A stretch of DNA of 64,000 nucleotides from Streptococcaceae bacterium. GTDB lineage: Bacteria > Bacillota > Bacilli > Lactobacillales > Streptococcaceae. The DNA lies in contig CABIZZ010000001.1 of the NCBI GenBank assembly GCA_902363395.1, positions 806,001-870,000 of the forward strand, given 5' to 3'. The position numbers and the translations under genes are program-made. Position 1 is the first letter of the stretch; the number at the start of each line of letters is the position of its first letter. Below are positions 46,279 through 55,852 of the stretch, piece after piece. Below the pieces are notes generated by a model. It was not told where the DNA came from. It saw only the letters and a program-made list of their open reading frames with translations, and searched no databases.

Positions 46279-46288
46279 TACAAATGTA
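46279..46288. promoter_or_regulatory. cop box 2 (CopY operator)
   Basis: A second identical TACAAATGTA, just downstream of the -10, 53 nt from the first (start to start). Confidence 0.88.
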
Positions 46289-46326
46289 AATTAATTATTC
46301 TTGATGAGAGCTAGAAAGGTAATAGA

Positions 46327-46761
46327 ATGGCAAAGATTTCAAGTGCAGAATGGGAAGTCATGAGAGTTCTCTGGACCAAGGGGGAAACGACTTCTACAGA
46401 AATAACCAAGATTCTCTCCACCAAGCAGGACTGGTCTGCCTCAACGGTGAAAACCCTCTTGGGACGCTTAGCAGATAAGGGCTATTTGACAAGCCGAAGA
46501 GAAGGTCGGACCTATTTGTATCAGGCTATCCTCAATGAAGATGAGGCTAATTTTACAGCTGTCAATGAAGTTTTAAGTAAGGTCTGCTTGACCAAGCATT
46601 GTCACATATTGGAGAGATTAATCCAGCAAACCCCTATGACCGAGGAGCAAATGAAGGGGTTGCAAGACCTTCTGCTTTCGAAAGTGAGCGTGGAGCGGGT
46701 TCAATGTGATTGTCAACCTGGTCAATGTCACTGTGCCAGTCATGTGGAGGAAGAGATATGA
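46327..46761 (+). CDS. copY: CopY-type copper-responsive repressor
   Basis: The 144-aa protein has a BlaI/MecI-type winged helix (SAEWEVMRVLWTKGETT; WSASTVKTLLGRLADKGYL) and the C-terminal metal motif C127-x-C129-x4-C134-x-C136. It represses its own operon at the cop boxes in the Zn form and lets go when Cu(I) displaces zinc, a mechanism known from Enterococcus and Streptococcus. It overlaps copA by 4 nt. Confidence 0.95.
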   Translation: MAKISSAEWEVMRVLWTKGETTSTEITKILSTKQDWSASTVKTLLGRLADKGYLTSRREGRTYLYQAILNEDEANFTAVNEVLSKVCLTKHCHILERLIQQTPMTEEQMKGLQDLLLSKVSVERVQCDCQPGQCHCASHVEEEI

Positions 46762-48986
46762 AAGAAGAAACTTTTGTGGTCAATGGGATGACCTGTGCAT
46801 CCTGTGTCATCAATGTGGAGAAAGCTGTCAACCATTTGGACGGTGTTGAAAAAGCGACAGTGAATCTGACTACTGAAAAAATGACAGTGGAATACAATGG
46901 GGAACCACTAAGTCCAGAGGCTATTTCAAAAGCGGTAGCGGATGCTGGTTATGAGGCAGTAGTATACAATCCAGATACAGCTAAGAGCCAAGAAGAGCGA
47001 GAAGGTGACAAGCTACAATTGATCCGAAAACGCCTCTTTTGGTCTTCCGTCTTCACCCTGCCTCTCTTCTATCTAGCAATGGGGCCTATGATTGGCTTGC
47101 CAGCACCTGCATTTGTTTCACCTGGTCGAGCACCAGTGGCTTATACTCTTGTTCTTTTGGCCTTGACTATTCCTGTGATGATCTTTGGACGAGCCTTTTA
47201 TCGAAATGGCTTCCGAACTCTTCTAAAAGGCCATCCTAATATGGATGCTTTGGTAGCTTTAGCGACTAGTGCGGCCTTTCTTTATAGTCTTTATGGGACT
47301 TATCACATTTTGCTTGGCCACCACCATCACGTGCACCAGCTTTATTTTGAATCTGTAGCCGTGATCCTGACCCTAATTACTTTGGGTAAGTATTTTGAAA
47401 CGCTATCAAAAGGGCGTACTTCTCAAGCCATTAAAAAGCTCATGCATCTGGCGGCTAAAGAGGCAACAGTCCTACGTGATGGAAAAGAAGTAAAACTGCC
47501 TGTAGAAGACTTGGTCATTGGAGATCAGATTCTAGTCAAACCTGGTGAAAAAATAGCCGTTGATGGTCAAGTGGTTTCCGGACAATCAGCCATTGATGAA
47601 AGCATGCTGACAGGTGAATCAATCCCAATCCAAAAAACTGAAGGGAGTCCAGTTTACGCTGGTTCCATCAATGGTCAAGGAAGCTTGGTCTATCAGGCTG
47701 AAAAAGTTGGTCGGGATACCTTACTAGCACAAATCATTCAGCTGGTGGAAGATGCCCAACAAACCAAAGCACCGATTGCTAAAATTGCGGATCAAGTGGC
47801 AGGGGTCTTTGTCCCTGTAGTTATGGGGATTGCCCTCTTATCTGGTCTCTTTTGGTATTTTATCATGGGTGAAACCTTCACCTTTGCTATGACGGTAACG
47901 ATCAGTGTCTTGGTCATTGCCTGTCCATGTGCTCTAGGCTTGGCGACTCCGACAGCCATCATGGTGGGAACAGGATTAGGAGCAGAGCATGGAATCCTCT
48001 ACAAGAGGGGGGAAGTCCTTGAGTTAGCTCACCAAGCGCAAGTATTGGTCTTCGATAAAACGGGGACCATCACTCAAGGAAAGCCTCAGCTGTCTTCTTT
48101 ATATACTTATGGACAAGCTGGTAATTCCTTACAAGTCCTCGCTTCTTTGGAAGCTAAGTCCGAGCATCCACTAGGACAAGCTATTTTGGATGCTGCAAAG
48201 GAAGCGCATGTAGACATCTTAGAGATGGAAAACTTCTCTAGTCTAACAGGAAGAGGCCTCACAGCTAGCTATGCTGGGCAGGTTTATCTGGCTGGGAATC
48301 AAACGCTCATGGAAGAGAAAGGAATCGATGTTCGTCTTGCCAAGGTTGACTTGGAAGTCTTGACCCAGGATGGACAAACTCCGATTTTCTTAGCTGAAGA
48401 TGGACAACTCATGGCCCTATTTGGGGTAGCAGACCGGATCAAGGAAGATAGTTTAGAAATGGTCGCTAGTCTAGAAAAAATGGGCAAGAAGGTCATCATG
48501 CTGACTGGGGATAATGAACGGACTGCTCAAGCCATTGCTAAGAAGGCTGGAATCCAGCAGGTCATCAGTCAAGTCCTTCCTCAAGAAAAATCACGGGTGA
48601 TCCAAGAGTTGCAAGCAGAAGGCAAGTCTGTGATCATGGTGGGGGATGGAATCAACGATGCACCAGCTCTTGCAACCGCGGATATCGGGATTGCCATGGG
48701 ATCTGGGACAGATATTGCCATGGAAAGTGCGGATATCGTCGTTATGAAACCCCAATTAATGGATGTTGTCCGATCCTTGGAAATTAGTCGTTACACGATT
48801 AAGACCATCAAGGAAAACTTGTTCTGGGCCTTTATCTACAATGTTTTAGCCATTCCGGTGGCGATGGGGCTTCTCTATCTCTTTGGTGGCCCGCTCTTAA
48901 ACCCGATGCTAGCAGGTCTAGCCATGAGTTTTAGTTCAGTATCGGTTGTACTGAATGCTCTAAGATTAAAGAGAAAAAAATTGTAA
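46758..48986 (+). CDS. copA: Copper-exporting P1B-type ATPase
   Basis: This 742-aa membrane pump expels Cu(I). There is one N-terminal HMA domain (GMTCASC; C13, C16), and the transport motif is CPC (389-391). The phosphorylation site is DKTGT (D433); SEHPLG and GDGINDAP are also present. A histidine cluster (GHHHHVHQ) sits in an outward loop between early helices and may bind metal on release. ATG 46758 overlaps copY and follows GGAGGAAGA; an upstream in-frame ATG at 46710 lies inside copY and is rejected. Confidence 0.95.
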   Translation: MKEETFVVNGMTCASCVINVEKAVNHLDGVEKATVNLTTEKMTVEYNGEPLSPEAISKAVADAGYEAVVYNPDTAKSQEEREGDKLQLIRKRLFWSSVFTLPLFYLAMGPMIGLPAPAFVSPGRAPVAYTLVLLALTIPVMIFGRAFYRNGFRTLLKGHPNMDALVALATSAAFLYSLYGTYHILLGHHHHVHQLYFESVAVILTLITLGKYFETLSKGRTSQAIKKLMHLAAKEATVLRDGKEVKLPVEDLVIGDQILVKPGEKIAVDGQVVSGQSAIDESMLTGESIPIQKTEGSPVYAGSINGQGSLVYQAEKVGRDTLLAQIIQLVEDAQQTKAPIAKIADQVAGVFVPVVMGIALLSGLFWYFIMGETFTFAMTVTISVLVIACPCALGLATPTAIMVGTGLGAEHGILYKRGEVLELAHQAQVLVFDKTGTITQGKPQLSSLYTYGQAGNSLQVLASLEAKSEHPLGQAILDAAKEAHVDILEMENFSSLTGRGLTASYAGQVYLAGNQTLMEEKGIDVRLAKVDLEVLTQDGQTPIFLAEDGQLMALFGVADRIKEDSLEMVASLEKMGKKVIMLTGDNERTAQAIAKKAGIQQVISQVLPQEKSRVIQELQAEGKSVIMVGDGINDAPALATADIGIAMGSGTDIAMESADIVVMKPQLMDVVRSLEISRYTIKTIKENLFWAFIYNVLAIPVAMGLLYLFGGPLLNPMLAGLAMSFSSVSVVLNALRLKRKKL

Positions 48987-49034
48987 ATTCTAGGAGAAAT
49001 AACCATCTCCCCACTTAAAGGAAAGGAAAGAATT

Positions 49035-49241
49035 ATGTCAAAAACATATGAAATTACAGGAATGAAATGCCAAGGTTGTGCTAATGCTGTCACTGAAAAA
49101 CTATCTGCTGTAAAAGGTGTAGAAGAAGTGAAAGTTGATTTAGAGAAAAAACAAGTAACCATTGAAGGGAAACCTTGGAAATTGTCCTTGACCCGAGCTC
49201 TAAAAGGCAGTAAATATGAATTAGGAAATGAAGTGAAATAA
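49035..49241 (+). CDS. copZ: Copper chaperone CopZ
   Basis: The 68-aa HMA-domain protein has the copper site MKCQGC (C12, C15). It carries Cu(I) in the cytosol to CopA or CopY. It is the last gene of the cop operon, behind GGAAAGGAAAG. Typical length. The spacing of 48 nt after copA holds no terminator. Confidence 0.93.
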   Translation: MSKTYEITGMKCQGCANAVTEKLSAVKGVEEVKVDLEKKQVTIEGKPWKLSLTRALKGSKYELGNEVK

Positions 49242-49248
49242 AGTCAGG

Positions 49249-49278
49249 AAAGGCGGTCCGAAAAGGGCTGCTTTTTTT
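49249..49278 (+). terminator. Intrinsic terminator of the cop operon
   Basis: AAGGCGGTCC (49250-49259) pairs with GGGCTGCTT (49265-49273) using three wobbles, followed by seven T. The rest of 49279-49477 holds only the murA promoter (TATAAT at about 49424-49429). Confidence 0.78.
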
Positions 49279-49477
49279 AAAAAACAACAATAAAACAAAT
49301 GAAAAAATTAGGTTCGTGAGTAAAAATATAAAAAAATAGTAAAATATATATACTAGATATTCTAGGGATTGAATCGGGGGATCAAAAGATAAGAAGTAGT
49401 GGAAAATGAAGCGTTTTTATGATATAATAGATGCGGTAATTTTTACCGAATGATTGAAAGAGCTTATATAAATTAAC

Positions 49478-50740
49478 ATGAAAAAAATTATTATTAATGG
49501 TGGTCGCCCTTTAAAAGGTGAGGTGACCATTAGTGGTGCCAAAAATAGCGTGGTAGCCCTCATTCCAGCGACTATTTTAGCAGACGAAATTGTGACCCTT
49601 GATGGTGTTCCAGATATTTCAGATGTGGCTAGCTTGATTGACATCATGACCCTCATGGGGGCAAAGGTGGAGCGTGATGGGGAGACTCTTATTATCGATC
49701 CGCGTGGTGTACAAGATATGCCAATGCCATTTGGAAAGATTAACAGTCTTCGAGCTTCTTACTATTTCTACGGAAGTCTTTTGGGACGTTATGGCCAGGC
49801 AACTGTTGGTCTACCAGGTGGATGTGACCTAGGACCGCGTCCGATTGATTTGCATTTGAAAGCCTTTGAGGCGATGGGTGCTAAGATGACTATGGATGGT
49901 TCGAGTATGAACCTTTCTACAAATGGGAAGCGTCTTCGTGGTTCAGCCATCTATATGGATACCGTAAGTGTCGGAGCAACTATCAATACCATTCTAGCGG
50001 CTGTTAAAGCGGAAGGTCGTACCGTTATTGAAAACGCTGCTCGTGAACCTGAGATCATTGACGTCGTGACCCTTCTCAATAATATGGGAGCACACATTCG
50101 TGGGGCGGGTACAGATATCATTACCATTGAAGGAGTGGACTATCTCCACGGGACGCGTCACCAAGTGATCCCTGATCGCATCGAAGCAGGGACTTATATC
50201 GCCCTTGCTGCAGCTGTGGGAGAAGGAATTCAAATTACGAATGTCCTCTACGAACACCTAGAGAGCTTTATTGCCAAGCTGGAAGAGATGGGCGTTCGGA
50301 TGACCATTTCTGAGGATAGTGTGTTTGTTGAAAAGCAAGAAAATCTGAAAGCTGTTCACATTAAAACCTCTCCTTACCCTGGATTTGCAACGGATTTGCA
50401 ACAACCCTTGACTCCCTTGCTTTTGACGGCTAATGGAAAGGGAAGCATCGTAGATACCATTTATCAAAAGCGGGTTAACCATGTGGCTGAACTGATGCGA
50501 ATGGGTGCTACGATTGAAACAGTTGGTGATCGCATTGTTTACCAAGGACCAAATCAATTAACAGGTGCTCCAGTTAAGGCGACAGACTTGCGTGCAGGCG
50601 CTGCCTTGGTGATTGCTGGATTGATGGCTCAGGGTAAAACGGAGATTACCAATATTGAGTTTATCCTTCGTGGCTATTCGCATATTATTGAGAAATTGCA
50701 ACAATTGGGAGCTGACATCGAGCTGATTGATGAAGCATAA
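49478..50740 (+). CDS. murA: UDP-N-acetylglucosamine 1-carboxyvinyltransferase
   Basis: The 420-aa enzyme moves enolpyruvate onto UDP-GlcNAc, the first step to peptidoglycan; MurB (12400) does the next. The catalytic-loop cysteine is present in [15 protein letters not shown] near residue 115, so it should be fosfomycin-sensitive. Streptococci have two paralogues; synteny (followed by GNAT, spxR, map) matches the pneumococcal copy called MurZ. The SD is weak (GAAAGAG, far from the ATG). Confidence 0.95.
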   Translation: MKKIIINGGRPLKGEVTISGAKNSVVALIPATILADEIVTLDGVPDISDVASLIDIMTLMGAKVERDGETLIIDPRGVQDMPMPFGKINSLRASYYFYGSLLGRYGQATVGLPGGCDLGPRPIDLHLKAFEAMGAKMTMDGSSMNLSTNGKRLRGSAIYMDTVSVGATINTILAAVKAEGRTVIENAAREPEIIDVVTLLNNMGAHIRGAGTDIITIEGVDYLHGTRHQVIPDRIEAGTYIALAAAVGEGIQITNVLYEHLESFIAKLEEMGVRMTISEDSVFVEKQENLKAVHIKTSPYPGFATDLQQPLTPLLLTANGKGSIVDTIYQKRVNHVAELMRMGATIETVGDRIVYQGPNQLTGAPVKATDLRAGAALVIAGLMAQGKTEITNIEFILRGYSHIIEKLQQLGADIELIDEA

Positions 50741-50752
50741 CGAACGATTTTT

Positions 50753-51304
50753 ATGAACATTTGGACGCAACTAGCAGCTTATTCATGTTTTGAAACAGAG
50801 CGCCTCTTCTTGAGGCCCTTTCTATATAGTGATGCCGCTGACTTTTATACCATATCCTCCAATCCAGAGAATTTGCCTTTTATTTTCCCAGCACAAACGT
50901 CCCTAGAGGAATGCCAGTATGTATTGGCCAATTATTTTCTAAAGAATCCTTTGGGAATATGGGCAATTTGTGATAAGGGAACAGACCGTGTGATTGGATC
51001 GATTAAATTTGAAAAGTTGGATGAAATTAAGAAAGAAGCAGAACTTGGTTATTTCTTACACAAGGACTATTGGGGTCAAGGCCTCATGACAGAGGTTGTC
51101 AAAGAGATTACCTTCTTGTCCTTCCAGGAATTTCATCTCAAACAAGTCCGAATCATTACCCATGTTGAAAATATTGCCAGTCAACAGGTGGCCTTACATG
51201 CCGGTTATAGCTTGAAACGGCAATTCAAGGGAAGTGACCGCTATACCCGAAAGATGCGGGATTATTATGAGTTCTGCATAGATAGAGGAGATCTCAATGA
51301 GTAA
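50753..51304 (+). CDS. GNAT-family N-acetyltransferase (RimJ/RimL-like)
   Basis: The 183-aa protein has the GNAT fold: ETERLFLRPFLYSDAADF at the start, AELGYFLHKDYWGQGLMTEVVKEI (acetyl-CoA loop) near residue 100 and NIASQQVALHAGY near the end. The target may be a protein N-terminus or a small molecule and is unknown. It lies 12 nt after murA and overlaps spxR by 8 nt, so it is probably in that operon. Confidence 0.87.
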   Translation: MNIWTQLAAYSCFETERLFLRPFLYSDAADFYTISSNPENLPFIFPAQTSLEECQYVLANYFLKNPLGIWAICDKGTDRVIGSIKFEKLDEIKKEAELGYFLHKDYWGQGLMTEVVKEITFLSFQEFHLKQVRIITHVENIASQQVALHAGYSLKRQFKGSDRYTRKMRDYYEFCIDRGDLNE

Positions 51305-52574
51305 ACACCAAGCGATCTTAGATTATTTGGAGAAACTACCAATTGGCAAACGTGTCAGTGTGAGAAGTATCTCGAATTATTTGCAGGTGAGTGATGGGAC
51401 CGCCTATCGGGCTATTAAAGAAGCTGAAAATCGTGGAATTGTTGAAACGAGACCTCGTAGTGGGACAGTTCGTGTCAAGTCCAAAAAGGCTGTCCTAGAA
51501 CATCTGACTTTCCGAGAGATTGTAGAAATAACCGGTTCGGAAGTCTTGGCAGGTAAAGAAGGACTGGAACGCGAGTTCAACAAATTTTATATCGGTGCCA
51601 TGACTGAAGAGCATATTTTAGACTATGTCTCTGAAGGTGGGCTCCTCATTGTCGGAGACCGGACCAATATCCAGCGTCTGGCCCTCAAACACGACAATGC
51701 TGTTCTTGTAACGGGTGGTTTCGACGTTGATCCTTCTATTTTGGATCTAGGTCGCAGTGGCCAAACTCCTATCTTACGTACCAAGCATGATACCTATACT
51801 GTTGCGACCATGATCAATCGTGCTCTCGCCAACATGCAAATCAAAACAGATATTTTAACGGTCGAACAAGTCTATTCCCCCATGCATGAATATGGTTTTT
51901 TACGGGAAACAGATACCGTACGAGATTATTTGGACTTGGTAAGAAAAAGCCGATTTAGTCGTTTTCCTGTCGTCAATCAACACCAGATGGTTGTCGGAGT
52001 GGTGACTATGCGAGATGCCGGAGACAAGACACCCCAGACAACTCTGGACAAGGTTATGTCCCGTACGGTCTTTACGACAAACCTGTCTTCTAGTATCGCC
52101 AACGTCAGTCAACGCATGATTGCAGAAGATTTTGAGATGATCCCTGTTATTCGCAGTAATCAGACCCTATTAGGGGTTATTACCCGTCGTGCGGTCATGG
52201 ACCGGATGAGCAAGGAGCAATTGTCGGGCTTGCCAACCTTCAGTGAACAAATCAGTCAAAAAGTAGTTCTGCAAGCAAATCATTTTGAACTGACGGTTGA
52301 GCCAAGTATGTTAGAAAAGAGTGGAGTTCTCTCGAATGGTGTTCTCACAGAAGTTCTAACAACAGTCACTCGCCAGCTCATGATGAATTCTGGAAAAAAT
52401 TTAATTATCGAACAGCTCTTGGTCTATTACCTCCAAGCTGTTCAAGTGGACGATACCTTACGGATTGAGACGCGTATTGTTCGCCAGACTAGACGATCGG
52501 CTATTATAGATTTTGATTTGTACTTGAATCTACAGTTAGTTACGAAGGCCACCGTCACTTTGAAAATTAATTAG
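51297..52574 (+). CDS. spxR: CBS/HotDog-domain transcription regulator SpxR
   Basis: The 425-aa protein has an N-terminal winged helix (VSVRSISNYLQVSDGTAYRAIKEAENRG), a DRTGG-type domain (about 70-180), two CBS domains (about 190-310) and a C-terminal HotDog domain. In pneumococcus this layout belongs to SpxR, which raises spxB (pyruvate oxidase) expression. CBS and HotDog parts suggest sensing of an adenine nucleotide and an acyl/CoA ligand. It overlaps the GNAT gene by 8 nt. Confidence 0.9.
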   Translation: MSKHQAILDYLEKLPIGKRVSVRSISNYLQVSDGTAYRAIKEAENRGIVETRPRSGTVRVKSKKAVLEHLTFREIVEITGSEVLAGKEGLEREFNKFYIGAMTEEHILDYVSEGGLLIVGDRTNIQRLALKHDNAVLVTGGFDVDPSILDLGRSGQTPILRTKHDTYTVATMINRALANMQIKTDILTVEQVYSPMHEYGFLRETDTVRDYLDLVRKSRFSRFPVVNQHQMVVGVVTMRDAGDKTPQTTLDKVMSRTVFTTNLSSSIANVSQRMIAEDFEMIPVIRSNQTLLGVITRRAVMDRMSKEQLSGLPTFSEQISQKVVLQANHFELTVEPSMLEKSGVLSNGVLTEVLTTVTRQLMMNSGKNLIIEQLLVYYLQAVQVDDTLRIETRIVRQTRRSAIIDFDLYLNLQLVTKATVTLKIN

Positions 52575-52592
52575 AATGGAAGTAGGAAATAG

Positions 52593-53453
52593 ATGATTAC
52601 ATTGAAATCACAACGTGAAATCGAAGCCATGGACCGTGCAGGAGACTTTCTTGCTAGTATCCATATTGGCCTTCGGGATTTGATCAAACCAGGTCTCGAT
52701 CTTTGGGAAGTAGAAGAGTATGTGAGACGTCGCTGTAAAGAAGCCAATGTCTTGCCCCTTCAGATCGGCGTAGAAGGAAGCTTGATGGACTATCCCTATG
52801 CGACTTGTTGTGGGATCAATGATGAAGTGGCTCACGCCTTTCCTCGCCACTATGTGTTAAAAGATGGTGACCTTTTAAAGGTTGATATGGTCTTGTCTGA
52901 GCCCTTAGACAAGTCTGTTGTTGATGTCTCAAAATTAGACTTTGATAATGTTGCACGGGTGAAAAAGTATACAGAAAACTACTCTGGTGGTTTGGCTGAT
53001 TCTTGTTGGGCCTATGCAGTTGGGAATGTTTCCCAAGAGGTCAAAGATCTCATGGATGTCACCAAAGAATGTCTCTATAAGGGGATTGAACAAGCGGTTG
53101 TCGGAAATCGTCTAGGTGATATCGGAGCTGCCATTCAAGAATATGCTGAAAGCAAAGGTTATGGCGTCGTACGCGATTTGGTCGGTCACGGTGTAGGACC
53201 AACCATGCATGAAGAACCAATGGTGCCTCACTACGGACGTGCAGGACGTGGCTTGCGCTTACGTGAAGGGATGGTCTTGACCATTGAACCAATGATTAAT
53301 ACCGGAACTTGGGAAATCGATACAGATATGAAGACAGGTTGGGCCCACAAAACCCTTGACGGTGGCCTTTCTTGTCAGTACGAACATCAGTTTGTCATTA
53401 CCAAAGATGGTCCTGTTATTTTGACCAGTCAAGGCGAAGAAGGAACCTATTAA
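52593..53453 (+). CDS. map: Methionine aminopeptidase, type I
   Basis: The 286-aa enzyme removes the start methionine from new proteins. Substrate and metal motifs are CCGINDEVAHAFP, LLKVDMVLSEP, GHGVGPTMHEEPMVPHYG and LTIEPMI. The chain is longer than the usual 250 aa because of an insertion between the first two metal ligands (about 112-130, SEPLDKSVVDVSKLDFDN), a streptococcal trait. It follows spxR by 18 nt. Confidence 0.95.
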   Translation: MITLKSQREIEAMDRAGDFLASIHIGLRDLIKPGLDLWEVEEYVRRRCKEANVLPLQIGVEGSLMDYPYATCCGINDEVAHAFPRHYVLKDGDLLKVDMVLSEPLDKSVVDVSKLDFDNVARVKKYTENYSGGLADSCWAYAVGNVSQEVKDLMDVTKECLYKGIEQAVVGNRLGDIGAAIQEYAESKGYGVVRDLVGHGVGPTMHEEPMVPHYGRAGRGLRLREGMVLTIEPMINTGTWEIDTDMKTGWAHKTLDGGLSCQYEHQFVITKDGPVILTSQGEEGTY

Positions 53454-53541
53454 AACAAGTAGAGAGGAAAGAATGAAGCTGAAGATAAATAACGGTTTCG
53501 CTCTTTTCTCTTTTTATGACTTTGTTTAGGGGAGGAAAGAT

Positions 53542-54510
53542 ATGAAAAAGTTTCTAAAATGGCTAGGCCAACGACCGTTTATAAAGGGGTTCTTGCGCTT
53601 TTATATGGCCTCTGAATCGGACATCACAAGTATAGCAGTGGCCTATTATTTATTGATTTCCATTCTCCCTTTATTGTTGATTGCAGCCAATATCCTCCCT
53701 TACTTCCAGATTCGTCCGACTCAGATTTTGCTGACCTTGCGTGAAGTATTACCTGCCTCCATGTACCGCATTGTCTTGCAAGTGATTTCATCGGTGCTTA
53801 CTAAGCCGTCTACTGGTTTGCTGAGTTTCTCGATCATTTCGGCTTTATGGGTCTCCTCACAGTGTATTGCTTACCTGCAGAGAGCCTTCAATAAAAGTTA
53901 TGGAGTGGAGAAGGAGAGGGGGATTATCTGGGCGAGAATCTTCAGTATTTTGATTAGTTTTGCTCTACAAGGTCTGTTCGGTCTATCTCTGGTTTTGACC
54001 ATGTTTGGCCGGATGATTATTCGTTCCGTCTATGAAATTTTCAAGTTTGATGAAAGTATCTACCTGCGTCTCCTAAATTTTTCAGGACCATCGGTTTACT
54101 TCCTGCTCTTTTTAACCTTGCTCTTGCTCTATTACACCCTACCTAATATCAAAATTCCTAAGTTTCGCTATGTCTTTCCGGGAGCTATCTTTGTAACAGC
54201 AGTTCTTTATTTGACCTTGAATATTTTCTGGAAATATGTTGATCACTATATCACGAGTTTCCTAGATGCTCGTTTCTTCGGGTCAGTCCTTTTAGCGGTC
54301 ATTATGTTCTGGTTTGTCCTGGTAGCTAAGGTGTTGATTATTGGCTGTATCTTAAATGCTAGTATTCAATATGCCATTGAAGCGAGATTTGAAACAAAAG
54401 ATGGGGATGTGGTAGCCAAGTACAAGTCATCTAAAGTAGCTTTTCACCAAAAAGAGGCGTCACTCAAGCGTCGTTTCCATCTTAAAAACTTGAGAAAAAA
54501 TCAGGACTGA
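53542..54510 (+). CDS. YihY/BrkB-family membrane protein
   Basis: The 322-aa protein has six or seven hydrophobic segments and the YihY family pattern (DITSIAVAYYLLISILPLLL; LWVSSQCIAYLQRAFNKSYG; FGSVLLAVIMFWFVLVAKVLIIG). A basic C-terminal tail follows. The family was once called RNase BN in error; its role is still unclear and may be lipid or envelope related. Good GGGGAGGAAAG site. Confidence 0.88.
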   Translation: MKKFLKWLGQRPFIKGFLRFYMASESDITSIAVAYYLLISILPLLLIAANILPYFQIRPTQILLTLREVLPASMYRIVLQVISSVLTKPSTGLLSFSIISALWVSSQCIAYLQRAFNKSYGVEKERGIIWARIFSILISFALQGLFGLSLVLTMFGRMIIRSVYEIFKFDESIYLRLLNFSGPSVYFLLFLTLLLLYYTLPNIKIPKFRYVFPGAIFVTAVLYLTLNIFWKYVDHYITSFLDARFFGSVLLAVIMFWFVLVAKVLIIGCILNASIQYAIEARFETKDGDVVAKYKSSKVAFHQKEASLKRRFHLKNLRKNQD

Positions 54511-54533
54511 TTTTAAAGAAACAAATAATGAAC

Positions 54534-54557
54534 AAGCCGGTTTTCAGCCGGCTTTTT
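54534..54557 (+). terminator. Intrinsic terminator after the YihY gene
   Basis: AAGCCGG (54534-54540) pairs with CCGGCTT (54548-54554), followed by T. Confidence 0.85.
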
Positions 54558-54574
54558 GTTTTATGTGCATTTAG

Positions 54575-54586
54575 TTGCATTTGCAA
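54575..54586. promoter_or_regulatory. Palindrome in the marR promoter, candidate operator
   Basis: TTGCA-TT-TGCAA, partly repeated upstream as TGCATTT (54566-54572). It lies just before the predicted promoter of the MarR gene, a common place for self-regulation. Confidence 0.5.
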
Positions 54587-54627
54587 TAAAAATATGGTAG
54601 ACTCCTTATAAAGGAAAGGAGGAGCAG

Positions 54628-55092
54628 ATGAAGGTTCTAAGAGAGATTGGCATCATAGCCCGAGCCTTAGATTCGATTGCCAATATTGAGTTCCGAGACT
54701 TGGAACTGGCAAGAGGCCAATACCTATATTTAGTACGGATTGGGGAGCAACCAGGGATCATTCAAGAGGAGTTATCCGATTTATTAAAAGTGGATCGCTC
54801 AACAGTAGCCCGCTCTGTTAAAAAATTAGCTGATAAAGGTCTCATCCGAGAATTAACTGATCATTCCAATCAAAAGATAAAAAAATGGATCCTAACGGAA
54901 AAGGGACAAAAGCTATATCCTTTTATCCTTTCTGAGCATGCTTATTCTGAGAACACTGCCTTAAAAGGTTTTTCAAAGGCAGAAATCCTTCAATTAGAAG
55001 AATGGCTTGCTAAAATGAGAGAAAACGTAGCAGCGGATTGGGAGCTAGTGAAAAAAGGTCAAAAAAGAAACTATAGTGAGGAAAAGAAATGA
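54628..55092 (+). CDS. MarR-family transcriptional regulator
   Basis: The 154-aa winged-helix protein has QEELSDLLKVDRSTVARSVKKLADKGLIREL as recognition helix and wing (about 50-82), flanked by dimer helices. The ligand is unknown. It overlaps by 4 nt the gene for a B3/4-domain protein, which is the likely target along with itself. GGAAAGGAGGAGC is a strong SD. Confidence 0.88.
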   Translation: MKVLREIGIIARALDSIANIEFRDLELARGQYLYLVRIGEQPGIIQEELSDLLKVDRSTVARSVKKLADKGLIRELTDHSNQKIKKWILTEKGQKLYPFILSEHAYSENTALKGFSKAEILQLEEWLAKMRENVAADWELVKKGQKRNYSEEKK

Positions 55093-55796
55093 AATTTACA
55101 GTAGATCAAGCATTTTGGGACTTATTTCCCCAAGCACAAGTAGTGGTGATGACAGTAGAAGATATCGACAATCATGTTGACGAGAGCAAGGATCCTTATT
55201 TTAAGGATCTGCTCGACAAGGGAGTCGCACGATCAAAAGAGTATATTGATGAAGAACAGTTCACTGCTAGTCCAGTCGTTCAGGAATGGCGTCAGGCTTT
55301 TACCAAATTTAAGACCAAAAAAGGTGCACGTTCGTCAATCGAAGCCTTATTGAAACGTGTGTCGCAAGGACGGGAGTTTTATCCCATTAATCCGCTAGTT
55401 GATCTCTACAATAGTGTATCTCTTGCTTATGCTATCCCCTGTGGTGGTGAGGATATGGAAAAGTTAGCTGGAGGCTTATCCTTAGGAAAAGCTAAGGGGG
55501 GAGAGCCATTCTTCCCACTAGGAGCGGAGGAGGATGCTCCAGCTTTGCCGGAAGAAATCATCTATTATGATAAAGAGGGAGCTGTTTGCCGTTGTTTGAA
55601 TTGGAGAGAAGCTCAAAGAACCATGCTGACAGAAGAAACTCGACAGGCTATTCTTGTGATGGAAGCAGTAACTGAAGAGCAAGCAGAACGCGCAAAAGAA
55701 GCGATGGACGAATTAAAAGGCTTGGTCAAGGACTATTTTGGTGTGGAAGGAAAAATCTCTTATTTGAGCGCCCAAGAAGCTAGTCTGGAAGTATAA
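55089..55796 (+). CDS. B3/4 (tRNA-editing-like) domain protein
   Basis: The 235-aa protein fits the B3/B4 domain of phenylalanyl-tRNA synthetase beta chains, standing alone. NPLVDLYNSVSLAYAIPCGGED lies in the middle, and CRCLNWREAQRTMLTEETRQAILVMEAV near the end. Free-standing members are thought to clear mischarged tRNA or modified amino acids, but this is not proven for this group. No catalytic synthetase part is present. The regulator gene before it suggests inducible use. Confidence 0.85.
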   Translation: MKFTVDQAFWDLFPQAQVVVMTVEDIDNHVDESKDPYFKDLLDKGVARSKEYIDEEQFTASPVVQEWRQAFTKFKTKKGARSSIEALLKRVSQGREFYPINPLVDLYNSVSLAYAIPCGGEDMEKLAGGLSLGKAKGGEPFFPLGAEEDAPALPEEIIYYDKEGAVCRCLNWREAQRTMLTEETRQAILVMEAVTEEQAERAKEAMDELKGLVKDYFGVEGKISYLSAQEASLEV

Positions 55797-55801
55797 AAAA
55801 T

Positions 55802-55836
55802 ACCGTCAGAGACCATAAAGGTTCTGACGGTTTTTC
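55802..55836 (+). terminator. Intrinsic terminator after the B3/4 gene
   Basis: ACCGTCAG (55802-55809) pairs with CTGACGGT (55824-55831), extended inside by GACC/GGTT, followed by T. Confidence 0.88.
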
Positions 55837-55852
55837 TGTGTATAATGAGATG

